Below are positions 36,874 through 46,016 of a stretch of 64,000 bases of DNA, one piece after another. The translations under genes were made by a program, and so were the position numbers. Source of the DNA: Treponema vincentii F0403 (lineage in GTDB: Bacteria; Spirochaetota; Spirochaetia; Treponematales; Treponemataceae); contig NZ_KE332512.1 of the NCBI RefSeq assembly GCF_000412995.1, positions 1,380,694 to 1,444,693 of the forward strand, in the 5' to 3' direction. Every line of letters begins with the position of its first letter. Within the stretch, counting starts at the first letter, position 1. The notes beneath the pieces were generated by a model. That model was given only the letters and a program-made list of their open reading frames with translations, made no database searches and was not told where the DNA came from.

Positions 36874-37887
36874 ATGCATTACCGGAGTAAGCTGATTTTT
36901 GCGGCCGGTATAATGCCCCTAGCTGCGCTGATATTCTCGATGAGCTGGGGGCGTTACCCGCTTTCCTTCGTTAAGATATTCTCCATCCTATTCCATACCG
37001 ATGCGTTTGCCGCGGTGAGCACAGCAGATTACAATATTTTTATGAATATCCGACTGCCGCGCACCCTCTTTGTCTTCCTTTCAGGCGGCGCGATCGGTTT
37101 AAGCGGGGTTAGCCTGCAAAGTTTATTCCGTAATCCGCTGGTAGCACCCGATATTATCGGGGTTTCTACCGGCGCTTCGCTCGGTGCGGCAATCGCTATC
37201 GTGCTGCTCCATACGACTTCGGCAGGCATTCAGCTCTGCGCCTTTGCAGGCGGCATCGGGGCGACGCTGCTCGTGCTCAAGCTGTCGGATATCGGCGGAG
37301 AACACAGCCTTATCCGTTTGGTACTGGCGGGCGTCATCATCAATGCGCTTGCCGGAGCCGGCGTATCCCTTATCAAATACATGGCGGATCCGCTCAACGA
37401 GCTGCCTGCTCTGGAGTTCTGGCTGATGGGCTGCTTTAACGTTATCACGTGGCGGAAGCTCGCAGTGTTTTTACCGATTGCCGTTGCGGGCTGCAGCTTT
37501 ATCCTGTTATTCCGCAGGCAGTTGAATATCCTCTCGTTAGGTGATGAGGAAGCGGCCTCGCTCGGTACGCCGGTAAAAAAAATGAGGATGCTGTTCATTA
37601 TCGCCTCGACGCTGCTGGTTGCAAGCGTAGTGTCAGCCGCCGGCATTATCAGCTGGATCGGGCTCATTGCGCCGCATGTTATCCGCCAGCTGTTCGGTAA
37701 TAACAATTACAAGGTGGCGCCGCTTTCTTTTATGTGCGGCGCATCGCTCCTCTTGTTTGCGGACACCGTTGCCCGTTCCATCTCCGGGAACGAAATACCG
37801 GTCAGCATTATCACGGCGATAATCGGAGCGCCGATTCTTGCACAGCTGATGCTCCGCCGGAATAACGATATTTGGATCGGAATATGA
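36874..37887 (+). CDS. Iron-type ABC transporter permease (FecCD family)
   Basis: The 337-residue inner-membrane subunit has about nine helices. It contains FMNIRLPRTLFVFLSGGAIGLSG near residue 55 and RNPLVAPDIIGVSTGASLGA near residue 90, the FecCD signatures. The C-terminal GLIAPHVIRQLFG is the coupling-helix region that contacts the ATPase. It forms a homodimer channel in the importer. The gene overlaps the ATPase by four bases (ATGA). A clear Shine-Dalgarno is not visible. Confidence 0.93.
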   Translation: MHYRSKLIFAAGIMPLAALIFSMSWGRYPLSFVKIFSILFHTDAFAAVSTADYNIFMNIRLPRTLFVFLSGGAIGLSGVSLQSLFRNPLVAPDIIGVSTGASLGAAIAIVLLHTTSAGIQLCAFAGGIGATLLVLKLSDIGGEHSLIRLVLAGVIINALAGAGVSLIKYMADPLNELPALEFWLMGCFNVITWRKLAVFLPIAVAGCSFILLFRRQLNILSLGDEEAASLGTPVKKMRMLFIIASTLLVASVVSAAGIISWIGLIAPHVIRQLFGNNNYKVAPLSFMCGASLLLFADTVARSISGNEIPVSIITAIIGAPILAQLMLRRNNDIWIGI

Positions 37888-38678
37888 ACGCAGCTTTTGA
37901 ACTTGACGGCGTTACGGCGGTGCGGGGCACGCAGACTATTCTGAAAGATCTCCGGCAGCTCATTCCGCAACAGCAGGTTATTGCGCTGATAGGCCCGAAC
38001 GGAGCGGGAAAGACCACCCTTTTGCGGCTGCTCGCCGGTTTGGATGCGCCCGCAGCGGGTACGCTTTCCGTACTGGGAGAAAACGCCGCGCATCTTACGC
38101 GCAAACGGTTTGCTCAAAAAGTATGCTATATTCCGCAGGGACACTCCGGCGTCTTTACCTACACGGTGCGCGACTTTATCGTTATGGGGCGTAATCCGCA
38201 TCAAACAGCTCTCCAAACACCTTCGCAAAAAGATTGGGAATATGTCGATCATGCGCTTGATGTTTTTGGGTTAACGCAATTTGCCGGCCGCTATTACAGC
38301 CAGCTCAGTTCGGGAGAGCCGCGGCTTGTGATGCTTGCCCGCGGTATGGTGCAGGATGCTCCCATCATCCTCTTGGATGAACCGACCGCCAATCTCGATT
38401 TTTACAACGAGCATAAGATTATGCAGATTACCCGTAAGCTTTGTACAAAAGCGCACAAGACGGTGCTCGTTTCCATTCATAACCCCGCGCTCGCGCTGCA
38501 ATATGCCGACCTTATCTACTGCATTTACAACGGGGGCATCGCCGCGGTAGAAGAAAAAAGCAACCCCGATTTTGAACGCAACATTACCGCAATGCTGAAC
38601 GCCATGTACGCCGAAAAAGGCAGCGGAACCATACGGTTGCAGCGCATCGATGATATACCCTTTGTGTATTTGAAATAG
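37884..38678 (+). CDS. Iron-type ABC transporter ATP-binding protein
   Basis: The 264-residue ATPase energises the preceding permease. Walker A is IGPNGAGKTTLL near residue 38, the Q-loop is near IPQGH, the signature reads LSSGEPRLVMLARG (Gly to Ser at the third position), and Walker B is IILLDEPTANLD. The frame is open from a TTG at 37872, but the ATG at 37884, overlapping the permease stop by four bases, gives a normal start. Last gene of the operon that begins with the flavodoxin. Confidence 0.93.
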   Translation: MNAAFELDGVTAVRGTQTILKDLRQLIPQQQVIALIGPNGAGKTTLLRLLAGLDAPAAGTLSVLGENAAHLTRKRFAQKVCYIPQGHSGVFTYTVRDFIVMGRNPHQTALQTPSQKDWEYVDHALDVFGLTQFAGRYYSQLSSGEPRLVMLARGMVQDAPIILLDEPTANLDFYNEHKIMQITRKLCTKAHKTVLVSIHNPALALQYADLIYCIYNGGIAAVEEKSNPDFERNITAMLNAMYAEKGSGTIRLQRIDDIPFVYLK

Positions 38679-38738
38679 CCGCGGTATTTGTGCAAGTTCC
38701 GGTGTATTTTTACTTCTTGCCTCTCTCTTATTGGGAAG

Positions 38739-38766
38739 CGCTAAAAACCCAACCGAGTTTTTAGCG
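38739..38766. repeat. Stem-loop repeat, copy 2
   Basis: CGCTAAAAA (38739-38747) pairs with TTTTTAGCG (38758-38766) around the loop CCCAACCGAG. Copy 1 at 32217-32254 shares inner stem and loop. This copy lies about 60 bases after the ABC ATPase stop, in the same orientation as copy 1 relative to receptor 2. Confidence 0.75.
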
Positions 38767-38901
38767 GTGCCCTTATCTATTTTTACCTTGTTTTTGGGTA
38801 AATAACATGATATATTTTATTGTGTTATTGTTTTGCAGCAAAAGCTTTTAAAGCTTTCCGCAGCATCATGTCTATAAATATCTATAAAGTAGGGGGGGCT
38901 T

Positions 38902-41514
38902 ATGTTTTATTATAAATATCGTAAGTATGCTGTGTATGCAGGGGCGTTTATTGCATTATTTTTTACCGCGGCGTGCAGTTTGCAGCCTGTTTCAAGTATG
39001 AGAGTAAAAGCAAAACCTAGCATTTATGTGCCGCTCGGTTCCGAAAAGATTACGGTAAGCAATATCGACGAGGAATTGGGGAAAATGATGGCTGGAAACG
39101 AAGATTCATCTTCAGAGGCAAAGGCACGCATATTCCGCTATACGCCGTCCGATGCGGCCGATGAAGATAAAGATCAGCTCCGTTATTTGATTCACTATCC
39201 TGTACAATCGTTCAATTTTGATATAAGCAATTATTTCGGCACGAATGCAGTTACAAGCAATACGGGACTGTCATACAATGTAGATGAGAGTATTTCGATC
39301 CCTAGTTTGGAAACAACCCAAACATGCACTATGGCGGAAGCGACTACCATAAATGATAAATTGCTGGAATATTTTAACAATCCCGATCCGGCAACTCTGC
39401 CGTCGAAAAGCATTCCTGCAGGGATGCCGATCGGTTATTCGCTGCCCATAGATATTTCTATTGCATTTGAAGGTTTTGATGAACTTACATTCGGAGGCAA
39501 CTCAGTTGCTTCTTTGGAATTTTCGGCAATTTTACCTGAAGGTATGACTTGTTCGTTTTCCCATACTCAACTTATAAGCGGCGGTAATACCTTTCAAGGA
39601 TATCATTCGTCCTCGAATGCGGTAAGATTTTATATTTATGATAATAAGCCGATACGCAAGGATATCCGCATTACCGGAACAATGGAGTTGGCCGGAAACG
39701 TATCACAGGGCGGAACGGTTACATTTCAGCGCAAACTTGAGGGAACTATAGAAGAAGCGAAGGGTGTAAACGCTCGTCTTGAAAATCTTACGGTGGGAGG
39801 CAGTCAGAGCGTCGCACTGCCGCTGCCCGATGATTTTAAAAAAGCGGTTATCGAAGAAGGAAATCTAAAGTTTTCAATCCGGCAGCCTGCCGGGTGGGAC
39901 GGCATATCAATAAAAGAAAAAACAAAAATAGAGCAGAGCGGAAGTAATGGGCTGCTTATCGATCCGCCGGAGTTCCGCCCATTAGGCTCTCCCATTTCTC
40001 TTGCAGGGTTAACGCTCAATGATTCAAAAACACTGACTTATACGCCGAAGCTTGAGGTAATATTGACGGATGCCACGTACCGTAAGCCGTCTGAATCCTT
40101 ATCTGCCGATTTCAGTTTTGCTATTCAAAAATTTACCGAGCTTACTTTGAAAAACAGACCCGATTTTGCAGTGTCGAAATCCGAAGCTGTTCCCGAAGAG
40201 ATGGAAAACTGGGTTAAGGAAATAGATTTTAATAAAGTAAGCGCAAAGGTAAAACTGTATAACGGATTGCCGACAGAAAATCCTATTAAACTCAAGCTGT
40301 CGTCAGCTTCCCTTCATATACCGCCGAACGTTCAAACATTCGATTCTCAAACAACCACGGAACATACTTATGAGAGCGCTTCAAATTGGACATTGGATGT
40401 GGAAAATACAAGCAATCTCGATTTGAACGTCGGTGTGGAACTTCCGGATTATAATGAAACCGATAAAACGTTCACTTTAAAAAATATTGCGGCCGGCAGT
40501 AACATAAAAATCAGCATTGAAACAAGTTTTGATCTTGATTGGAATAAAATTACGCTGAAAGCGCACGGCGGTCAGCAGTTCTCTTATCCGAAAGAGCAGG
40601 ACAACTTTATAGATCTGTCCTCCTTTGCAAAGCTGAAAGATATAGGCATCCGACTGCCCGATATTCCGGTATATGTGTATGCCGGTTCAGCTTCCGGTTT
40701 GTTGAAAGACCAACCGATCAAAATAGGTTTATCGACACGCTATACGGAGAAAGACGGAGCAACCCCGCAACCGATGATAATATGCAATGAAGCTCCCTGC
40801 GAGCTGCAGAGCTTCCCTGCCGAAAAATTTGCCGGTGATACCAAAGAATATACGGGGGATATTCCGAAGGCCAGTGTCGCTATAAAAAAAGGAGAGCCCG
40901 GTGTTGAACATACTTTATCGGAACTCTTTAATAAATATCCGACGGGCGTCCAGCTTACCTACACATTGACTATGGGTGAAATAACCGTGGACCGTGCCGC
41001 ATATAATGATATAATAAATAAAGGCGGAAAAGCCGAAATAAAGCTGGATGTGCTTTTGGATGTACCGCTTAGTTTTGATATTGAACCCCAACAGCGTATA
41101 TCGCTTAAACCGTTTATGCAAGCTTTCGGAGAGAGAGACCTCTTTAATAGAAAAAGTGCAGACGAGAAAATAATTGATATTGATAACCGACTTATTGATG
41201 CAGTGGATACTATTCAGTTGAATGTAAACATCCAAAGCGACTTAGGTATTCAACCCGGTATCATTTTCCAAGCAACGGATAGCAACGGTAAACTTCTTAT
41301 AGAAAAGAAATTGTTGTCGGCTGCCGGTGAGCCGGACAAGCTCTCCAAAGAAGACTGGGAGTTGCTTCAGAATACATATCCCGTATATTCTGAACTTTTC
41401 CTTGAGTTTCCCGAAGGTAAGCGTACTGTTAAACTTAAAAAGGAATTTACGCTGTCTGCATCGTTGTCTGTTTACGCGGGTACGCAGATCGATTATCCTG
41501 TCGATTATCTATAA
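38902..41514 (+). CDS. Large lipoprotein of unknown function
   Basis: The 870-residue protein has a lipoprotein signal peptide (FFTAAC, cysteine near residue 27) and a long region with no recognised domain. It is rich in beta-type sequence and low in charge clusters; the segments FTELTLKNRPDF and TYTLTMGEI suggest repeated all-beta modules of 130-200 residues. It precedes a predicted outer-membrane protein by 30 bases, so both may act together at the cell surface. The ribosome binding site is a run of seven G (38892-38898), three bases from the ATG, unlike its neighbours and prone to slippage. Function unknown. Confidence 0.85.
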   Translation: MFYYKYRKYAVYAGAFIALFFTAACSLQPVSSMRVKAKPSIYVPLGSEKITVSNIDEELGKMMAGNEDSSSEAKARIFRYTPSDAADEDKDQLRYLIHYPVQSFNFDISNYFGTNAVTSNTGLSYNVDESISIPSLETTQTCTMAEATTINDKLLEYFNNPDPATLPSKSIPAGMPIGYSLPIDISIAFEGFDELTFGGNSVASLEFSAILPEGMTCSFSHTQLISGGNTFQGYHSSSNAVRFYIYDNKPIRKDIRITGTMELAGNVSQGGTVTFQRKLEGTIEEAKGVNARLENLTVGGSQSVALPLPDDFKKAVIEEGNLKFSIRQPAGWDGISIKEKTKIEQSGSNGLLIDPPEFRPLGSPISLAGLTLNDSKTLTYTPKLEVILTDATYRKPSESLSADFSFAIQKFTELTLKNRPDFAVSKSEAVPEEMENWVKEIDFNKVSAKVKLYNGLPTENPIKLKLSSASLHIPPNVQTFDSQTTTEHTYESASNWTLDVENTSNLDLNVGVELPDYNETDKTFTLKNIAAGSNIKISIETSFDLDWNKITLKAHGGQQFSYPKEQDNFIDLSSFAKLKDIGIRLPDIPVYVYAGSASGLLKDQPIKIGLSTRYTEKDGATPQPMIICNEAPCELQSFPAEKFAGDTKEYTGDIPKASVAIKKGEPGVEHTLSELFNKYPTGVQLTYTLTMGEITVDRAAYNDIINKGGKAEIKLDVLLDVPLSFDIEPQQRISLKPFMQAFGERDLFNRKSADEKIIDIDNRLIDAVDTIQLNVNIQSDLGIQPGIIFQATDSNGKLLIEKKLLSAAGEPDKLSKEDWELLQNTYPVYSELFLEFPEGKRTVKLKKEFTLSASLSVYAGTQIDYPVDYL

Positions 41515-41544
41515 TGCATTAATACCGGTTCCGGAGGATATAAA

Positions 41545-42882
41545 ATGAAAAAAAAGTGCCTTATTTTAGTATGTATGGTGATTGGAGCGTTGGCAGCTTT
41601 CGGGCAGACTACCGCAACTGATAATGGAACGCAAAAAGATATCTTACAGCCGGTCGAAATGAATGAGCCGACGCAGCGGACTAAGCGGCTTCCGCTTTCG
41701 ATGCATACGGGATTGGTTATTTCGGGAACTGCTGCTAATAATATGTTTTCAGTGATGGATTTTTTTAAACCGAAATCTGATACCAATCCGCAGCTTGTTA
41801 TCGATTTTAATGAACTTTCGGCAAAGACGATAAAGTCGGGTATTCATGCAGGCGTTTTAGTTGACTTTGATTGGTTCTTTCAATTCACAGTGCTGGGAGA
41901 GCATACGGTAAAATTTTCCACTACAATTAATGCGGATGGATGGGCAAATGTCTCAAAAAGCTTGCTCGATCTTATTGCACAAGGCAATACGGCGAATGCA
42001 GACGGAAAGCCAATCACGGGCTCCCTCAATGCAAAGATCAATGCTTTTGCCGATACGGGCGTTATGTATCAGCTGAAAAAGCCGAATTACGGCTTTTCTG
42101 CGCGGCTTGCATATTTTATTCCGCTTGCATATATGTCGAACCCGCAAGCGGCATTTACTCTATCGCCTAACAACAGCGGCAGCGGTATTGACGGGCTAAC
42201 TATCGAAGCCGAAGGTACCGCAAATATTTACGGGCATTTGCCGGCAATGGCAGCGAGTAGAGGACTTTCCGTTGCAGACCTCTTTAAAGATTGGGGGCTT
42301 GATTTAAGTTTGGCCGGGTCATATACCCCGACAAATTGGGTTACCGTTACCGGCGGAGTAAGTTATTTGCCTCTTAAAAGCGTAGAAATGACTACGGGTA
42401 TACGGAACCATTTTAAGTTTAAAGGGACGGTTGATAATATTCTGAAAACTATGACCGGTAAAAGTATGGACGGTAAAGGTATTATTGATTTAGATAAGGA
42501 TAATACAACCGAACTACTGAAAACCGACCTTCCCCCGACAAAGATTATGCGTCCGTGTAAAATTCAAATAGGAGCGGATTTTAGACCGTTCCGAAATGAT
42601 TACCTAATCTTATCGCCGTTCTTTGCATTTCCGGTCATTAATGCAAAGCCCTACTATGTGGATGGCGGTTTGAAAATTGAAAGCCGTTTTGCAAGAGCGC
42701 TCGGCGTATATTTGGACAGCCGGTATATTGAACGGATATGGCGGCACGAACTATGTCTTTTTGTAGATTCACGCTGGTTCTCCTTCCAGCTTGCCGCATC
42801 GGTTGCCTCGCAGGACTTTAAACGGACATTTACTACACTGTCCGGGGTTGGGGTAAAGTTCGGTATTGGTATCGGTTTCTAG
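41545..42882 (+). CDS. Predicted outer-membrane beta-barrel protein
   Basis: The 445-residue protein has a signal peptide (cleavage near AAFGQ). It is followed by alternating amphipathic strands and ends in a terminal phenylalanine preceded by GVKFGIGIG, a typical outer-membrane insertion signal. Conserved internal pieces (LVDFDWFFQFTVLGEH, LSLAGSYTPTNWVTVTGGVSYLP, LGVYLDSRYIERIWRHEL) resemble large surface barrels of Bacteroidetes and spirochaetes (the DUF5723-like group), though this identification is tentative. GGAGG lies nine bases before the ATG. Probably co-transcribed with the lipoprotein upstream. Confidence 0.75.
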   Translation: MKKKCLILVCMVIGALAAFGQTTATDNGTQKDILQPVEMNEPTQRTKRLPLSMHTGLVISGTAANNMFSVMDFFKPKSDTNPQLVIDFNELSAKTIKSGIHAGVLVDFDWFFQFTVLGEHTVKFSTTINADGWANVSKSLLDLIAQGNTANADGKPITGSLNAKINAFADTGVMYQLKKPNYGFSARLAYFIPLAYMSNPQAAFTLSPNNSGSGIDGLTIEAEGTANIYGHLPAMAASRGLSVADLFKDWGLDLSLAGSYTPTNWVTVTGGVSYLPLKSVEMTTGIRNHFKFKGTVDNILKTMTGKSMDGKGIIDLDKDNTTELLKTDLPPTKIMRPCKIQIGADFRPFRNDYLILSPFFAFPVINAKPYYVDGGLKIESRFARALGVYLDSRYIERIWRHELCLFVDSRWFSFQLAASVASQDFKRTFTTLSGVGVKFGIGIGF

Positions 42883-42887
42883 GATGT

Positions 42888-43013
42888 CCTTCTGAAAATA
42901 TACGACGCATCTACTGCGTCATACGACAAAAAAGTGTCCTCAACGTATCATAGATACGCCTGTGGTACTTTTTTGCCTAATTCCTTGTATCTGCATCGTC
43001 TATTTTCAAAAGG
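42888..43013 (+). repeat. Dispersed 3' repeat element, copy B
   Basis: A 126-base element with imperfect inverted ends (CCTTCTGAAAATAtACG and CGTCtATTTTCAAAAGG) begins six bases after the stop of the gene at 41545. About 50 bases match copy A (9090-9177) with few mismatches. Copy B also holds a central segment (near TATCATAGATACGCC and ACTTTTTTGCC) missing from copy A. It could be a MITE-like element or a conserved 3'-end structure. Confidence 0.75.
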
Positions 43014-43135
43014 CTAACGGAAAGCTAAATCTGTGTGTACCCTAATGCGTTTACCCTGCAAAAAACGATTGAATTTTTTTTAAAAATATGTAAACTAATT
43101 TCCGAATTTATTTCGACATGAGAGGGGGCGCGGGT

Positions 43136-44413
43136 ATGATATACTCCGGTTCTGCGAATTTGGCAATTCTGGCGTGTCCGGGCGGTGAACATTTTGCCGA
43201 TGCCGTAATTCAGCATTTAAAGCATATTTATGTAGAAAAACTTAATAGAAAAATAGATAAGTTAACAAAACGGTATAATTTACAAAGAGAACACCTTATT
43301 CGCGACATCAACTTTTACAACGACCTTATTTCTTCCGGTTTATATGAAAATAACGATATTGAAAAAATCCGCATTCCGCGGTTTAAAGTTAATGCCCGTT
43401 TTACCTATTTTATGAACGGCGAATTTAAAACTGAAATATTGGAATGCATCCGCGGAAAAAATGTCTTTATTTTTCAGGATGTAGAAAACCATTATCCCCT
43501 TTCGGTGAACGAAGGTAAAAATCAACACGTTTTTTCGGTGAACGACCACCTCATGTCGATGATGGTAACTATCGATGCCGTACGGTATGCCGGCGCAGCT
43601 CATATTACGCTTGTGGTTCCCGTATATCCGTATAGCCGGCAGCACAAAAAGAAGGGACGTGAAGGCTTGACCGCCAGTATGCTGGGGCATTTCTATGAAA
43701 CGCTCGGTGTCGATCAGATTATCACGTTGGATATCCACTCTCGCGAAATTGAAAATTCCTTCCATAGTGCCCGTATTGAAAATCTCCATGCAAGTTATCA
43801 GATTATTCGGGAACTTACAAAAATCGAAAACCTTGCCGATCCAAACGCAGAGTTTGTAATTGTGGCTCCCGACAGCGGTGCGGTAGACCGGAATAAATTC
43901 TATTCCAGCGGCTTAAAAAAACCGCTTGCAATGATTTACAAAGAGCGGGATTATTCCGTTGTTACTCAGAATGCAAAGCAAACGAATATTGTAAATATCA
44001 ATTTATTAGGCGATGTCAACGGAAAGACGGCATTCCTTGCCGATGATATGCTCGGGACGGGAGGAACGCTGTTAAAGGCGATGGAGTTCCTCAAAAGCAA
44101 GGGTGCAAAAAAGGTTATTGCGGCTGTGAGTTTGCCGTTTTTTACCGGCGATGCAATCCAACTTTTTGACGAGGCATATAAAAAAGGTCATTTCTACCGC
44201 ATCATCGGCACTAATGCGGTATACCACGAAGAATTACTCAAGAAGGAATGGTATATTTCTACCGATGTTTCAGGCCTGTTTGCGCAGGCTATTTCGCGGC
44301 TGCATCATAATCAATCTTTAAGCGGCTTGTTGGATAATAGAGATATTATTGAGCGGATGCTGCACGCCTCGGATCCGAACGGACAGCATAAGACGGATAA
44401 TAAGCAGAACTAA
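43136..44413 (+). CDS. prs: Ribose-phosphate pyrophosphokinase (long form)
   Basis: PRPP synthetase joins ribose 5-phosphate and ATP to make PRPP for nucleotide, histidine and tryptophan synthesis. This form is about 425 residues, some 110 more than the classic enzyme, with an extra helical N-terminal and internal segment (RKIDKLTKRYNLQREHL). Catalytic elements are present: VPVYPYSRQHKKKGREG near residue 165 and the PRPP-binding ADDMLGTGGTLLKAM near residue 305, where most enzymes have DDMIDTGGT. The frame is open to an ATG at 43118, but GAGAGGGG lies before 43136. It is a single gene. Confidence 0.93.
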   Translation: MIYSGSANLAILACPGGEHFADAVIQHLKHIYVEKLNRKIDKLTKRYNLQREHLIRDINFYNDLISSGLYENNDIEKIRIPRFKVNARFTYFMNGEFKTEILECIRGKNVFIFQDVENHYPLSVNEGKNQHVFSVNDHLMSMMVTIDAVRYAGAAHITLVVPVYPYSRQHKKKGREGLTASMLGHFYETLGVDQIITLDIHSREIENSFHSARIENLHASYQIIRELTKIENLADPNAEFVIVAPDSGAVDRNKFYSSGLKKPLAMIYKERDYSVVTQNAKQTNIVNINLLGDVNGKTAFLADDMLGTGGTLLKAMEFLKSKGAKKVIAAVSLPFFTGDAIQLFDEAYKKGHFYRIIGTNAVYHEELLKKEWYISTDVSGLFAQAISRLHHNQSLSGLLDNRDIIERMLHASDPNGQHKTDNKQN

Positions 44414-44486
44414 ATAAAGCCGTATTTTCGTATTTACATACAACGAATACCGGACAAGGTAAGGCAATGCTTCAAGGGAAACTTAT

Positions 44487-46004
44487 ATGGAAATAAAACA
44501 ATCGACGGATACGACTGTTGCAGGAATGCTTAAAAAATCGCTGTTTCCTCATCAGGCGGCATGGATAAAACCCGTAATCATCTTTATTATGATGCTGCTA
44601 TTGCTTATTCCTCTTGCGTTTATCCGTTCGCTTGTCAACGATCGGGAACGATATCAACGGACTGCCGAAGCGTCCATCATGGAACCGGTGGGAGGTGAAC
44701 CTGTTATCGAGGGACTCGTGCTCGCCGTGCCGTATGACGAATTGGTCGAATATACGGATTCTTCCGGGAAGGTTATCAAAAAGGGAAAAAAAACGGACTA
44801 TATCCTCACGGTTCCTGAAACATATAATCTGGTAACACAGATTGATCCTTATCGCCTTTCGCGGGGTATATTTACCGTACCCGTTTTTAACGGCGATCTT
44901 GCGGTAACCGCCTCATTCTCCGGTTTCCAATTTAGTCAATTCAATATCGCGGAAAAAAATATCCGTTATAAGGATGCGGTGCTTATCCTTGGAATAAAAG
45001 ATAAAAAGACATTAACCGCTTATCCTGCGCTTTATGGGAACGGTAAACCGCTGCTTGAAGCACTGACTGTTCCTGCAGGAGCCTCTCCTTTTCGCAATGC
45101 CGTTTATTACATGATGTCGGAAGATGTCGTGCGTTCCGGTTTTTCGATAGAGGGTTCCGTTTCCATCCAAGGGGGTAAAAGCCTGTGTATCGTACCCCTT
45201 GCTGCGGATAACAGCTTTGCAGTGCAGTCGACATGGTCTGCGCCCAGTTTTTCGGGGGGATGGCTGCCGAAGAACCGTACGCTCGACGATTCGGGGTTCA
45301 CCGCCGACTGGCGTATTTCCGGTTTAAGCACGGTATTTCCCCGCAGCTGGAGAGCTCAAGATTTCGACCTAGCCAAAGATACGGATGTGTACGATGAATA
45401 TGGCGGGTATACTGCAAAATCGACATCGGAGTTCCGAAGCTCGCCTGAAACGGTAAAAATCGGTTTTATCACTCCCATTAATCATTATTCGCAAGTAAAG
45501 CGGTGTATTACGTATGCGCTCCTCTTTTTGGCGGTACCGTTTTTAGCGATATTTTTATGCGAATTGTGGAGTGCCGTGCGGATTCACCCTATTCAGTATT
45601 TCCTTATCGGAATTGCCGATGTGTTATTTTACCTGTTGCTCCTGTCTTTTTCCGAGCATGTTGCATTTAACTTGAGCTATTTGATTGCCACTGCCGGTGT
45701 GTGTACCGTTGTCGGGTTCTATACCGCTGCAATTTTTAAGCAAATCCGTTGGGGCGTTTTGTTGACGGCGGTGCAAGCGGTATCCTATTTCTTGCTGTTC
45801 GGGATTTTGCAATCGGAAGATTATGCGCTGCTGATCGGCAGTATCGGTATCTTCTGCGTTGTTGCGCTGCTGATGTTCCTGACGCGGCGGGTTGACTGGT
45901 ATAGTTCCCGCTTTGCTTCCGTACATACTCATCAGGAAGATGCCGACCGGGGAACGCCTCAAAGAGCAATTACCGGCAAGCTTTCGTCCGGCGATATCGA
46001 ATAA
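44487..46004 (+). CDS. creD: CreD-family inner membrane protein
   Basis: The 505-residue protein has an N-terminal hydrophobic anchor (VIIFIMMLLLLIPLAFIRSLV) and a long periplasmic domain of about 320 residues containing GSVSIQGGKSLCIVPL and FTADWRISGLSTVFPRSW. Five to six closely spaced helices end the protein. This is the layout of E. coli CreD, an envelope protein of the cre regulon. It lies ahead of the FGGY kinase, 12 bases apart. AAGGGAAA lies before the ATG. Its function in treponemes is not known. Confidence 0.85.
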   Translation: MEIKQSTDTTVAGMLKKSLFPHQAAWIKPVIIFIMMLLLLIPLAFIRSLVNDRERYQRTAEASIMEPVGGEPVIEGLVLAVPYDELVEYTDSSGKVIKKGKKTDYILTVPETYNLVTQIDPYRLSRGIFTVPVFNGDLAVTASFSGFQFSQFNIAEKNIRYKDAVLILGIKDKKTLTAYPALYGNGKPLLEALTVPAGASPFRNAVYYMMSEDVVRSGFSIEGSVSIQGGKSLCIVPLAADNSFAVQSTWSAPSFSGGWLPKNRTLDDSGFTADWRISGLSTVFPRSWRAQDFDLAKDTDVYDEYGGYTAKSTSEFRSSPETVKIGFITPINHYSQVKRCITYALLFLAVPFLAIFLCELWSAVRIHPIQYFLIGIADVLFYLLLLSFSEHVAFNLSYLIATAGVCTVVGFYTAAIFKQIRWGVLLTAVQAVSYFLLFGILQSEDYALLIGSIGIFCVVALLMFLTRRVDWYSSRFASVHTHQEDADRGTPQRAITGKLSSGDIE

Positions 46005-46016
46005 TCGAATAGATTC

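Noticed and set aside
43118-43135. Upstream ATG for prs (six extra residues)
   Set aside because: No ribosome binding site before it, whereas GAGAGGGG precedes the ATG at 43136.
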